Source: Agromyces sp. S2-1-8
GTDB taxonomy: Bacteria > Actinomycetota > Actinomycetes > Actinomycetales > Microbacteriaceae
Direction of reading: 5' to 3'
Assembly (NCBI RefSeq): GCF_021129215.1
Contig: NZ_JAJOLP010000001.1
Span: 310,001-374,000 of the forward strand
Length of the DNA stretch: 64,000 nt
Positions 53,277 to 61,326 of the stretch are shown here, in pieces. Under the pieces are notes generated by a model. That model had not been told where the DNA came from. It searched no databases and saw only the letters and a list, made by a program, of their open reading frames with translations. The position numbers and the translations under genes were made by a program. How positions within the stretch are numbered: the stretch's first letter is position 1; every line of letters begins with the position of its first letter.

Positions 53277-53288
53277 CCGCCGGCATGA

Positions 53289-53315
53289 GGGGCGACGCGC
53301 TCGGCGCGTCGCCCC
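53289..53315. terminator. Perfect 12-bp hairpin between GH172 and VOC genes
   Basis: GGGGCGACGCGC (53289-53300) and GCGCGTCGCCCC (53304-53315) with a 3-base loop, 12 bases after the GH172 stop and 6 bases from the convergent VOC stop (53321). Likely bidirectional. Confidence 0.75.
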
Positions 53316-53320
53316 CGTGT

Positions 53321-53710
53321 TCAGGCGGGCAGCTCGACCCACTGCACGAGCTGCCAGACGAGGCCGTTCGGGTCGGCGAACTGGCAGTAGCGCTCGCCCC
53401 ATGGCTCCGTCTCGGGTGCCGTCACGACGCGGGCGCCGGCCCCCGCGATGCGCTCGAACTCGGCGTCGAGGTCGTCGACCACGAAGACGAGCAGCAGCCC
53501 CTGCCCCGCCGAGCCGGCGATCTCGCTCGGCTTGAAGGTGGCGAGGCCCGTGGCGAGGAAGATCAGGTTCGTGTTCGAGTCGGCGTGGCGGAGCGACACG
53601 AACCCGTCGGCCGCCATGGCCTCCTCGTAGCCGAAGCAGGTCTTGGCGAAGTTCGCCGAGGCGTCGACGTCGGCGACGTTCAGCGAGACGGCGGTCTGGG
53701 TGATGTTCAT
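53321..53710 (-). CDS. VOC superfamily (glyoxalase/bleomycin-resistance-like) protein
   Basis: 129 residues, one VOC domain made of two beta-alpha-beta-beta-beta units: ITQTAVSLNVADVDASANFAK at the start (split), GLLLVFVVDDLDAEFERIAGAG in the middle, and CQFADPNGLVWQLVQWVE at the end. The last contains the Glu/Gln-type metal-site position as Gln. Function within the VOC group is unknown. ATG with GGGAGAA Shine-Dalgarno. Divergent from a TetR gene with two repeats between, so probably its target. Confidence 0.83.
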   Translation of the reverse strand: MNITQTAVSLNVADVDASANFAKTCFGYEEAMAADGFVSLRHADSNTNLIFLATGLATFKPSEIAGSAGQGLLLVFVVDDLDAEFERIAGAGARVVTAPETEPWGERYCQFADPNGLVWQLVQWVELPA

Positions 53711-53733
53711 CGGTTCTCCCGTTCGGTAAACCC

Positions 53734-53765
53734 TGTACAACGTACAGTACCGTCTACAACGTACA
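53734..53765. promoter_or_regulatory. Two direct copies of a 13-bp palindrome (TetR operator candidates)
   Basis: TGTACAACGTACA (53734-53746, perfect palindrome with 3-bp centre) and TCTACAACGTACA (53753-53765) are 19 bp apart. They lie between the VOC start (53710) and TetR start (53799). TACAAT (53762-53767) may be the TetR -10 box. Confidence 0.65.
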
Positions 53766-53798
53766 ATGTTGCGACGGTATTCCGAGGGAGGTCCCGCG

Positions 53799-54521
53799 AT
53801 GCCCAGGCCCCTGATCGACCTGCTCTGGCGCGACCGCCCCGGCGCGACCGCCGGCGGCAGCCGCGGCCCCAGGGCCCGCTACTCCACGGGCGACGTCGTG
53901 TCCCGCGCGATCGCCCTCGCCGACGAAGGCGGCCTCGCCGCGGTCACCGTACGGGCGCTCGCCCAGTCGCTCGAGCTGACGGCGATGTCGGTGTACACCC
54001 ACGTCAACAGCCGCGACGACCTGCTCGTGCTGATGGCCGACCACGCGCACGGGCAGATGACGACGACACCGTTCGGTCGATCGACGTGGCGCACCCGGGT
54101 GCGCCGCCTCGCCGAGGACAACCTCGCGCTGCTGCGCGACCACCCCTGGCTGCTCGGCATCGACGATCCGCGGACCGCCCTCGGCCCCGGCACCATCGCG
54201 AAGTACGACCACGAGCTGCACGCCTTCGACGGCACGTCGATCAGCGACATCCGACGTGATGCGGCGCTGACGTTCGTGCTCGACTTCGTGCGGTCCACGG
54301 CCGCCAGGACGGTGATGACACCTGCGACCGGAGACTTCGGCGAGCTCTGGGAGCAGTCGGTCGATCGCCTGGCCGGCTACCTGGGCGACGACTTCGCACT
54401 CGCGCAGCGGGTCGGTCGCGCGGCCGGTGAGGCGATGGGCGGCCCGCACGACGCCGAGCGCGCGTGGCAGTTCGGGCTGACCCGCGTGATCGCCGGCCTG
54501 GGCGACCTCGACTCGCGCTAG
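53799..54521 (+). CDS. TetR family transcriptional regulator
   Basis: 240 residues. Helix-turn-helix about residues 45-85 (AVTVRALAQSLELTAMSVY, THVNSRDDLLVLM) and a TetR_C-type ligand domain (HPWLLGIDDPRTALGPG). The ATG at 53799 is chosen for the AGGGAGG Shine-Dalgarno; an ATG 33 bases upstream overlaps the promoter. It is divergent from the VOC gene and likely autoregulated. It overlaps the convergent serine hydrolase stop by 4 bases. Confidence 0.87.
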   Translation: MPRPLIDLLWRDRPGATAGGSRGPRARYSTGDVVSRAIALADEGGLAAVTVRALAQSLELTAMSVYTHVNSRDDLLVLMADHAHGQMTTTPFGRSTWRTRVRRLAEDNLALLRDHPWLLGIDDPRTALGPGTIAKYDHELHAFDGTSISDIRRDAALTFVLDFVRSTAARTVMTPATGDFGELWEQSVDRLAGYLGDDFALAQRVGRAAGEAMGGPHDAERAWQFGLTRVIAGLGDLDSR

Positions 54522-55888
54522 GCGGTCCGCGGGTGGAGCCGGCAGTTCGTGTGCAGGTAGCGCGCCGCGCCGCGCTCGACGTCGAAGATCGCCACGGTCT
54601 GCGGGTCCTCCAGCGGGCCGACCGGCGGCATCACGAAGTGCGTCTCGCTGATCGGCAGGAGCTCGTAGGTGATGCGATCGGGCAGGCCCGTGAACGCCGC
54701 CTGCATCGGGTTCAGGTCGACGGTGGCGAACAGCCTGCCGGCCTCGGCGGTGACTTCGAACGCCGTGCCCGGGCGCTCGTAGACGCCGACGTACCTCGAC
54801 GTGTCGAGGACGAGCCCGGGGGCCGGCGCGGGCAGCGGCGGGATCCGACCGAGTCCGAGTTCGTCGAGGATCGCGTCGAACACGTCCCGGTAGAGCGAGT
54901 CGCGCTGACCGCCGTTCGTCAGCAGGACGAGTGCGAGGTCCTCGGCGGGCAGCATGCGCAAGCGGGCGTTCTGCCCGATCGTGCTGCCGTCGTGCGCGTA
55001 CACGGTGCGGCCGCCCCAGTCGCACACCACGAGGCCGAGCCCCCACTCCGGGCCGAACATGTACGGGTCGGGGACCGGAACGCGCGAGGTCGTCATCTCG
55101 CGGATCGCCGCCTCCGAGACGACGCGAGCGCCGTTCGGAGCGATGCCGCCGTGCAGGATCACGTGGGCGAGCGCGAGCACCTCGCCGGCCGTCGAGCTCA
55201 CGTTGCCGCCGGGGCCGTACGCGCGCGGCAGCCGATCGATCGGCGTCGGGATCGGCCCCTCCTCCATCGACCGGATCAGGTGACCGGCTGCCGCGTGCGC
55301 CGGATCGACCTCGGCCGGCCGACTCGTGGTGGCGGCCAGTCCCATCGGGTCGAAGAGGCGGTCGCGCATGATCGCGTCCCAGCGCTTGCCGTCGGCGACC
55401 TCCATGATCCGGGCGAGGATCGCGTAGCCGAGCGCCGCGCTGTACCCGTGGACGGTTCCCACCGGACTGACCTGCGGGGCGTCGGCGACCTGCTCGACCA
55501 TCCGCTCGTAGACGTCCTCCTCCTCGCCGGGGTCGCCGAAGGCCTCTTCGATGCCGTTCGTGTGATCGAGCAGCTGGCGCGGAGTGACTCGTTCCGTCGC
55601 CTCAGGGTCGGCGACCCTGAACCCGGGGAGGAGACTGCGCACGGGTTCGTCGAGGTGCACCGCGCCCTCGTCGACGAGTTGCATGAATGCCAGGGCGGTC
55701 CACGTCTTGGTCAGCGAGCCGCACTGGAAGACGGTGTCCGCCGTCACCGCGACGCCGGAGTCGATGTCCTGGACCCCGTGCACGAGTCCGGTGACCACGC
55801 CACCGTGGAGCAGGCCGACGGCGGCGCCGGGAACCCGGTGCTCGGTGAGGACCTCCGCGATCCGCTCCGCCGCACGTCCGAACTCCAT
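54518..55888 (-). CDS. Serine hydrolase (class C beta-lactamase/esterase-like)
   Basis: 456 residues, no signal peptide visible. The nucleophile Ser is in FQCGSLTKTWTALAF near residue 60 (SxxK), the Tyr in HGYSAALGYAILARI near residue 145 (YxN position is YSA), and the third motif region is VYAHDGSTIGQNA (~310, HxG). A ~110-residue C-terminal domain (YVGVYERPGTAFEVTAEAG) resembles the DUF3471-type beta domain of such enzymes. Family members act as beta-lactamases, esterases or D-aminopeptidases; the substrate is open. ATG chosen at MEFGRAAERIAEVL, 13 bases after the stop of the upstream 85-residue gene; GTG at 55891 is an alternative. Confidence 0.85.
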   Translation of the reverse strand: MEFGRAAERIAEVLTEHRVPGAAVGLLHGGVVTGLVHGVQDIDSGVAVTADTVFQCGSLTKTWTALAFMQLVDEGAVHLDEPVRSLLPGFRVADPEATERVTPRQLLDHTNGIEEAFGDPGEEEDVYERMVEQVADAPQVSPVGTVHGYSAALGYAILARIMEVADGKRWDAIMRDRLFDPMGLAATTSRPAEVDPAHAAAGHLIRSMEEGPIPTPIDRLPRAYGPGGNVSSTAGEVLALAHVILHGGIAPNGARVVSEAAIREMTTSRVPVPDPYMFGPEWGLGLVVCDWGGRTVYAHDGSTIGQNARLRMLPAEDLALVLLTNGGQRDSLYRDVFDAILDELGLGRIPPLPAPAPGLVLDTSRYVGVYERPGTAFEVTAEAGRLFATVDLNPMQAAFTGLPDRITYELLPISETHFVMPPVGPLEDPQTVAIFDVERGAARYLHTNCRLHPRTA

Positions 55889-55901
55889 CACAGGCCCGTG
55901 C

Positions 55902-56159
55902 TCACCGGGCGAGGCCGACGGCATTCGCGGCGTCGGCTTCGAAGTACTCCGTCGTCGCGGCCCGTCCCGCATACGCCTCGAAGAACTCGCGCACCGCGTC
56001 GGCCGAGTCGTGCGCGATGACGTTCACCGCCCTGGTTCCGTCGGTGCTCGCGATCGCGAGCACCCACTTCGCCCCCTTGGGCAGCCGCCCGTGGGCCTTC
56101 TTCAGTGCGCCCCAGAACAGGTCGCCGTCGTCGACGGTCGAGATGGCCATGATGTGCAT
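55902..56159 (-). CDS. Small conserved-type hypothetical protein (85 residues)
   Basis: 85 residues from MHIMAISTVDDGDLFWGAL, with a ferredoxin-like pattern: a beta strand, helix (ALKKAHGRLPKG), beta strand KWVLAIASTDGTRAVNVIA, and helix SADAVREFFEAYAG. Function unknown; the pattern recalls dimeric alpha-beta barrel proteins. ATG with a GAAAGG Shine-Dalgarno 6 bases upstream; the longer open frame upstream is not supported. It heads a two-gene operon with the serine hydrolase. Confidence 0.65.
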   Translation of the reverse strand: MHIMAISTVDDGDLFWGALKKAHGRLPKGAKWVLAIASTDGTRAVNVIAHDSADAVREFFEAYAGRAATTEYFEADAANAVGLAR

Positions 56160-56263
56160 GTCGCGCCTTTCGTTTCCGAATGCCAGAACGCTACGTAGCC
56201 TTTCCATCTGCGTCAACGCCAGATCCCCGAAAACACGCCAATCGTTGCGTGGTACTGTCGTCG

Positions 56264-56278
56264 AACGCAACGTGCGTT
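56264..56278 (+). promoter_or_regulatory. Palindrome upstream of the HTH protein gene
   Basis: AACGCA and TGCGTT around ACG, followed by more GCGTTGC repeats to 56284. It lies between a TACTGT box (56253-56258) and the ATG at 56314, a position fitting autoregulation. Confidence 0.5.
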
Positions 56279-56313
56279 GCGTTGCACTCCGTGAACGACG
56301 ATGGGGACGCGGC

Positions 56314-57225
56314 ATGACCGGTGGCAGGCTCACCCTGCACGAGCGACGATCGATCGCCGAAGGAATGGCCGACGGTCTCGGCTACGCCGAGATCGGCCGG
56401 CGCCTCGGCCGCCCGACGTCGACGATCAGCCGCGAGGTGGCTCGCAACGGCAACGGCCGGTACTCGGCCGGCGCGGCGCACGAGGCGGCAGGGCATCGTG
56501 TGCGCCGCCCCGCCGCTGCACCGGAGCCGCCGACCGAGACCCGCGCGTTCGTCGAGGAGTTCGCGGGCCTGCTGTCGGCCACCGGGATGCCGCGGATGGC
56601 CTCGCGCGTGTTCACCGCCCTCCTGCTCTCCGAGGCCGGAAGCCTCACCGCCGCCGAGCTCGTGCATGGACTGCAGGTCAGCCCGGCGGCGGTGTCGAAG
56701 GCCGTCGGCTACCTCGAGGGACTCGGCCTGCTCCGGCGCGAGGCCGATCGCCGCAGCCGTCGGGAGCGGTACGTCATCGACGACGACGTGTGGTTGCGGG
56801 CGCTGCGCACCGACTCGTCGGCGCACGCCGACGTGGCGACCGGTGCGGCGCGCGGCGCCGCCATCTTCGGGGCGGAGAGCCCCGCCGGCGTGCGACTCGG
56901 CCTCATGGGGCGGTTCTTCGGCGAGCTCACGGAGCAGATCGACGGAATCGACCTGGACGATCCGAAGGCGGGCGACGCGATGACCGTGCTCGCGGCGCTG
57001 GTCCACGCCGATCGGGCGCTCACGGTCGACGAGCTCTCGGGCGCGCTCGGCTGGACGCCGACACGTGCGGCCTCGGCGCTGACGGAGCTCGAGCGACGTC
57101 CCAACCTCGCCGATCCGCTCCTCGTCGGCGTCCAGGGCGAGCGGTACGCCGTCACCGCGCGGCCGGATCGGCTCTCGCAGGCCCAGCGCGCCGCACTGCG
57201 GCCGGCGAGCGGTGCCGCAGGCTAG
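56314..57225 (+). CDS. Transcriptional regulator: IS30-type HTH fused to MarR/GbsR-like domain
   Basis: 303 residues. Residues 5-55 (LTLHERRSIAEGMADGLGYA, then EIGRRLGRPTSTISREVARN) match the HTH_38 domain at the N-terminus of IS30 transposases, but the DDE catalytic domain is absent. Residues ~85-165 form a GbsR/MarR-like winged helix (AAELVHGLQVSPAAVSKAVGYLEGLGLL, split). A third winged-helix-like segment lies at ~225-290 (ALTVDELSGALGWTPTRAAS). It is therefore a DNA-binding regulator with an unusual domain make-up. ATG start with GGGGA upstream. It overlaps the convergent GH116 stop by 4 bases. Confidence 0.75.
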   Translation: MTGGRLTLHERRSIAEGMADGLGYAEIGRRLGRPTSTISREVARNGNGRYSAGAAHEAAGHRVRRPAAAPEPPTETRAFVEEFAGLLSATGMPRMASRVFTALLLSEAGSLTAAELVHGLQVSPAAVSKAVGYLEGLGLLRREADRRSRRERYVIDDDVWLRALRTDSSAHADVATGAARGAAIFGAESPAGVRLGLMGRFFGELTEQIDGIDLDDPKAGDAMTVLAALVHADRALTVDELSGALGWTPTRAASALTELERRPNLADPLLVGVQGERYAVTARPDRLSQAQRAALRPASGAAG

Positions 57226-59708
57226 GCCCGCACCACCTCGAGACCGAACGCGCCCTCGGCGATCTCGACGGCCACGTCGTCATCGGTCACGACGACCGTG
57301 CCGTACCCCGTCGAGGCGACCCACGGCCAACGACCGTTCGCACCGACGTGCAGCGATCCCGTCGCCTCGTCGACGCGCACGCCCGATCGGGCCTGAAGCA
57401 GCGTCCAGCCGGCCATCGCCCTCGCGTAGTGGTCGCCGCACTCGATCTCGTTGTACGGGTTGCGTCGCGAGCCGTCGTGCCGGTTCCACAGTCCGTCGAG
57501 CACGGCCTGGCCCGCGTCGTCCAGGCCCTCGAAGAGGCAGTGCGCGGCGACCTGCGCCTCGATGCCCGTCCAGACCTCGTCGGCGTACCGCGTCGGGACC
57601 TCGGGTCGGCCGCCGTCGGGCCACGAGCACATGAGCAGCCCGACATCGTCGGCCGTGTCGGCGTAGACCCGGTAGGGGTGGGTGAAGTCGGCGAAGCCGT
57701 GCCGCAGGTTCGAGCCGACGACGTGGCGCAGCGCGCTGCGCACGTGCTCGGCGGGCAGGATGTGCCCGAGTCCGAGCTGGTGCGCCCACCACTGCCCGAT
57801 GACCTGGTCGCTCAGGATGCCGGTCAGCCATTGGAAGTCGGTCGGGTCGCCCTCGTCGAGGCGCTGGATGTAGTGCGTGCCGTCGAAGATCGCCTCGTCG
57901 TAGCCGCGCGAGCCCGACTCGAAGCGCGCTCGCGCCTCGGCCGCCGCATCGTCGTCGCCGGCGAGCAGCGCGAGCTCCTCGTACGCGCGCAGCGCCGCGA
58001 GCCACAGCGTGCCCATGAAGGGATTGACCCCAGCCAGGTCGATGTCGTGCGTCGACGGCTGGATGCCGTGCAGCACGCCGTCGCCGTCGGCGTCCCACTT
58101 CTCGGCGATGTGGCGATAGAGCCGCTGGAGCGACGGCCAGCGCCGCTCGAGCCACTCGGCTCCCGCGCCCCGCTGCACGTCGCGGAGCGACTTGAGGATC
58201 GTCGCGAGCATGCCGTCGAGCGCCGGCTCCTCGGGCCCGCCGATCATCTCGTGGGTCATCTGCGGCAGGTACGTCGGTACCCGAAGGCGGTGCGGGATCG
58301 CGCCGTTCGGCGCCTGCATGACGTCGAACTCGGTGTCGCGCATGTCGCGCTCGAGCTCGGGCCAGAGCCCGGCGAGCGCCGCCTCGTACTGCCAGACGTG
58401 CGTGCAGTTGAGCGGGCACGACCCGCCGAACACCCCCGACCACATCCAGGTCGAGGCGCCGAGCGAACCCTCGTATCCGTAGAAGCGGCCGTCGGCGCCG
58501 ATGAAGCAGGTCGGGCTCCGCACGTAGGCGGCCTGGGCGGCGAGGTAGTCGGCCTCGCGCGGCGCGAGGCTCGAGGTCGTGAGGGTCTCGGTCCAGCGCG
58601 AGGTGCGGGCGACGAGGTCGTCCCACCGCTCCTCGACCTCGGCCTGCACGTCGAGCGCATCGCGGTATCGCTGCCCGTAGCCGTTGCCGAGGTAGAACCG
58701 CGACGCGCCCGCCTCGGGGTGCGGCCGGCCGAACTGCTCGATGTCGACGAAGCGGTTCGGGAAATGCCAGGACATCGAGAACCGGATCGTGCGCGACTGC
58801 CCGGGCTCGAGCCAGTACGGCACCCCGACGACGCCGAGCCACGAGCGCCCCGGCGCACTCGCGCCCGAGCCGCCGCGCGGCGCGTTCAACTGCGGGTCGC
58901 CGACGGTCGGCGCGACCTCGAGACGCGAGCGCCCGTCGTTGAGCGCGCGCGAGTCGAGGAAGGCGCGCAGGTGCTCGACGCCGGTGCACCGCGCGAGCAC
59001 GGCCGCGGACGGGTCGTCGGCGGCGAGCACCAGCTGCCCGGCGAGCTGGTCGGACTCGTCGATCGACGGGTTGTCCATCACCACCCGCGACCAGCCCCGC
59101 CCGCGGAGCAGTCGGTTGACGTTGCCGCCGAGCCCCGGGGTGTGCTCGCCGATCGGGGTGATGCCGTCCCACCCGGCGGCGTTCAGCAGCGAGCCCGCGA
59201 GCGTGCCGTGCACCGGGAACTCGCCCGTGTTCGTGAGGGTGAACGAGAACAGCCCGGTCGGCATGCCGCTCGTCTCGACGTCGCCCGGCACCATGGGGTT
59301 CAGCGCCCGCATGGTGACGGCGACGGGATGCCTCGGATCGGAGAGCCCGACCTCGGCGATCGGATACGTGCCGCTGAACCGGGCCGACGCGAAGGTGCCG
59401 AACCGGTCGGCCGCCGCCGACATCCACTCGGGCACGACCGCGTCCGTCGTCAGCGACGCCCCCGGGTCGTCGACGGGGTGCCCCTGCACCATCGAGACGA
59501 CGTCGAGCGGCGGCTCGATCTGCGTGACGCGCAGCCAGAACCCGGTGCCGGGCAGGGCGCCCACGTGGTTCGGCATGCCGTGCAGCTGCCATTGGCGGAG
59601 CGACCCGTCGGCGCCCACGGCGAATCCGCCCGTGCCGATGCCGCCGATCGGCATCGCGAGGGCGGGGACTGCGGTGTGCGGGAGCTCCTGCCGGAGGATG
59701 TCGGTCAT
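57222..59708 (-). CDS. GH116 family glycoside hydrolase, candidate exo-D-arabinofuranosidase
   Basis: 828 residues, no signal peptide. The N-terminal beta domain has ALAMPIGGIGTGGFAVGADGSL at its start (split), a GBA2/DUF608 hallmark. The alpha/alpha barrel has GGSCPLNCTHVWQYEAALAGL near residue 430, whose Glu matches the GH116 nucleophile, and STHDIDLAGVNPFMGTLWLAA near residue 555 with candidate acid/base Asp. GH116 includes beta-glucosidases and glucosylceramidases, but also enzymes reported to cleave D-arabinofuranosides. The DUF4185, GH172 and isomerase/kinase genes around favour the latter. ATG overlaps the preceding stop (ATGA), Shine-Dalgarno AGGAGAGG. Last gene of the transporter operon. 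Confidence 0.85.
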   Translation of the reverse strand: MTDILRQELPHTAVPALAMPIGGIGTGGFAVGADGSLRQWQLHGMPNHVGALPGTGFWLRVTQIEPPLDVVSMVQGHPVDDPGASLTTDAVVPEWMSAAADRFGTFASARFSGTYPIAEVGLSDPRHPVAVTMRALNPMVPGDVETSGMPTGLFSFTLTNTGEFPVHGTLAGSLLNAAGWDGITPIGEHTPGLGGNVNRLLRGRGWSRVVMDNPSIDESDQLAGQLVLAADDPSAAVLARCTGVEHLRAFLDSRALNDGRSRLEVAPTVGDPQLNAPRGGSGASAPGRSWLGVVGVPYWLEPGQSRTIRFSMSWHFPNRFVDIEQFGRPHPEAGASRFYLGNGYGQRYRDALDVQAEVEERWDDLVARTSRWTETLTTSSLAPREADYLAAQAAYVRSPTCFIGADGRFYGYEGSLGASTWMWSGVFGGSCPLNCTHVWQYEAALAGLWPELERDMRDTEFDVMQAPNGAIPHRLRVPTYLPQMTHEMIGGPEEPALDGMLATILKSLRDVQRGAGAEWLERRWPSLQRLYRHIAEKWDADGDGVLHGIQPSTHDIDLAGVNPFMGTLWLAALRAYEELALLAGDDDAAAEARARFESGSRGYDEAIFDGTHYIQRLDEGDPTDFQWLTGILSDQVIGQWWAHQLGLGHILPAEHVRSALRHVVGSNLRHGFADFTHPYRVYADTADDVGLLMCSWPDGGRPEVPTRYADEVWTGIEAQVAAHCLFEGLDDAGQAVLDGLWNRHDGSRRNPYNEIECGDHYARAMAGWTLLQARSGVRVDEATGSLHVGANGRWPWVASTGYGTVVVTDDDVAVEIAEGAFGLEVVRA

Positions 59709-60424
59709 GCCTCTCCTTGCGTGACGGTGATGGGGCTGCGGCGCAGCGGGACGAGCGGCGGCAGCGCGACGCCGACCGCTGCCGCGGTCGGCCAGGCGCA
59801 ACCGACGGCGAGCACGACGAACACCGGCGCGGCGATCGCGAGCAGGACGGTCAGCCAGGTGAGTCCGAGCCAGACGACGGCGGCGGCGGCGGCGACCGCG
59901 GACACGGGGCCGAGCGGCCGGCGCACGACGGCGATGAACGCCATCGCGACGATGCTGCGCAGGCGGACGTCGGCCCGCACGACGCCGACCGGGATCGCGA
60001 CCGCCGCGACGAGCGCGGCGACGACGGCCAGCGCGGTGCCGGCGACGGCGAGCACCTGGAAGGCCACGGATCCGGAGGCCTCGGCGACGACGGCGACGAG
60101 CGCGCTCCACGCCGCCAGCATGCAGGGGGCGACCGCGAAGACCGCGACCACGAGCAGGCGCCGCCCGAAGCCGGGCCGCTCGCCGCCGAGTTCGAAGAGC
60201 TCGGCGCCGAGCCGGTCGACCGCCCAGAGCAGCCCGGGCGCCGCGAGTGCGGCGACGACGATCCAGGTGATCGGCGACGCGGGGCCGAGCACCCGACCCG
60301 CTGCGGCGTAGACGGCGACGACGGCGACGCCGAGCACGGCGAGCGCGGGCAGCGATCGCCACGCCGCAGCCGGCAGCCGGCGCAGCACGGGGTCGACGGC
60401 CGCGCCCGGCTCCACGGCGGTCAT
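59705..60424 (-). CDS. Six-helix membrane protein of unknown function (YesL/DUF624-like at most)
   Basis: 239 residues with about six membrane helices (near 30-50, 55-75, 95-120, 125-150, 170-190 and 195-215) and short basic loops (RRLLVVAVF, VRRPLGPVS). ATGA overlaps at both ends couple it to the permease and GH116 genes, so it belongs to the sugar operon. Similar small membrane proteins (YesL, DUF624) accompany CUT1 transporters for plant or wall polysaccharides, but I cannot confirm the family from motifs. Confidence 0.72.
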   Translation of the reverse strand: MTAVEPGAAVDPVLRRLPAAAWRSLPALAVLGVAVVAVYAAAGRVLGPASPITWIVVAALAAPGLLWAVDRLGAELFELGGERPGFGRRLLVVAVFAVAPCMLAAWSALVAVVAEASGSVAFQVLAVAGTALAVVAALVAAVAIPVGVVRADVRLRSIVAMAFIAVVRRPLGPVSAVAAAAAVVWLGLTWLTVLLAIAAPVFVVLAVGCAWPTAAAVGVALPPLVPLRRSPITVTQGEA

Positions 60425-61326
60425 CCCTTCAACCCGGTCGACGCGACGGACTCGACGATCTGCCGCTGGAACGCGAGGAACACGATGAGCAGCGGCAGCA
60501 CGACCATCGTGATCGCCGCGAAGACGACGACGGCCGGTGCCGCCCCGAAGCCGTTCTGCAGCGTGACGAGCCCGAGCGGCAGGGTCATGTTCTCGGGGCT
60601 CGAGAGGAAGATGAGCGGTCCGAAGTACCCGTTCCACGACGCCTCGAACCCGAGGATGGCGAGCGCGGCGATCGCCGGCGCCGACAGCGGCACGAGCATG
60701 CGGAAGAGGATCCACAGGTGCCCGGCCCCGTCGATGCGGGCGGCCTCGTCGAGCTCGCGCGGGATCGTCTTGAAGTACTGCGAGAGGAAGAAGATCTGGA
60801 ACACGTTGATGAGGGCGGGCAGCCACAGCGAGGCCAGCGTGTCGACCAGCCCGACCTGCCGCATCATGATGAAGATCGGGATGATCACGAGCTGCGCCGG
60901 CACCATGAGCGCCGACAGCATGACGACGAGCAGCAGGCGGCTGCCCCGGAAGTCGATGCGGGCGAACGCGTAGGCGGCGAGGATCGAGAAGATCAGCGCT
61001 CCCGCCGTCGAGACGGCCGCGAGCAGCAGCGAGTTGCCGAACTGCTGGAAGAACGGCATGTAGTCGAGCACGTCGGCGAAGTTCTCGAACGTGAACGGGA
61101 TCGGCAGCCAGCTCGGCGGGCTCGCGAAGGCGAACTCGGGCACCGTGAGGCTCTGCACGATCAGCCACACGAGCGGGGCGATCATGACGATGCCGAACAC
61201 GACGAGCACGATGTCGACGGCGACGCCGCCCGGGGTGCGTCGCCGCGACTTGCGGCGGCCGGTCTTCTCGAGGGTGGCGAGCAGGTCGTCGCTCGGCATC
61301 GGCCGGGCCTGCGGAATGGTCGTCAT
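60421..61326 (-). CDS. CUT1 ABC transporter permease (MalG-type)
   Basis: 301 residues with six membrane segments. The EAA loop is ELDEAARIDGAGHLWILFRMLVP near residue 190 (split), and the C-terminus RQIVESVASTGLKG is typical. ATG overlaps the upstream permease stop as ATGA. The ~30-residue basic N-terminal tail precedes TM1. Second permease of the putative arabino-oligosaccharide importer. Confidence 0.92.
   Translation of the reverse strand: MTTIPQARPMPSDDLLATLEKTGRRKSRRRTPGGVAVDIVLVVFGIVMIAPLVWLIVQSLTVPEFAFASPPSWLPIPFTFENFADVLDYMPFFQQFGNSLLLAAVSTAGALIFSILAAYAFARIDFRGSRLLLVVMLSALMVPAQLVIIPIFIMMRQVGLVDTLASLWLPALINVFQIFFLSQYFKTIPRELDEAARIDGAGHLWILFRMLVPLSAPAIAALAILGFEASWNGYFGPLIFLSSPENMTLPLGLVTLQNGFGAAPAVVVFAAITMVVLPLLIVFLAFQRQIVESVASTGLKG

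Noticed and set aside
56314-56480. IS30 transposase gene or remnant
   Set aside because: Only the HTH resembles IS30; there is no DDE domain, no terminal inverted repeats, and the frame continues into winged-helix domains as an intact gene.
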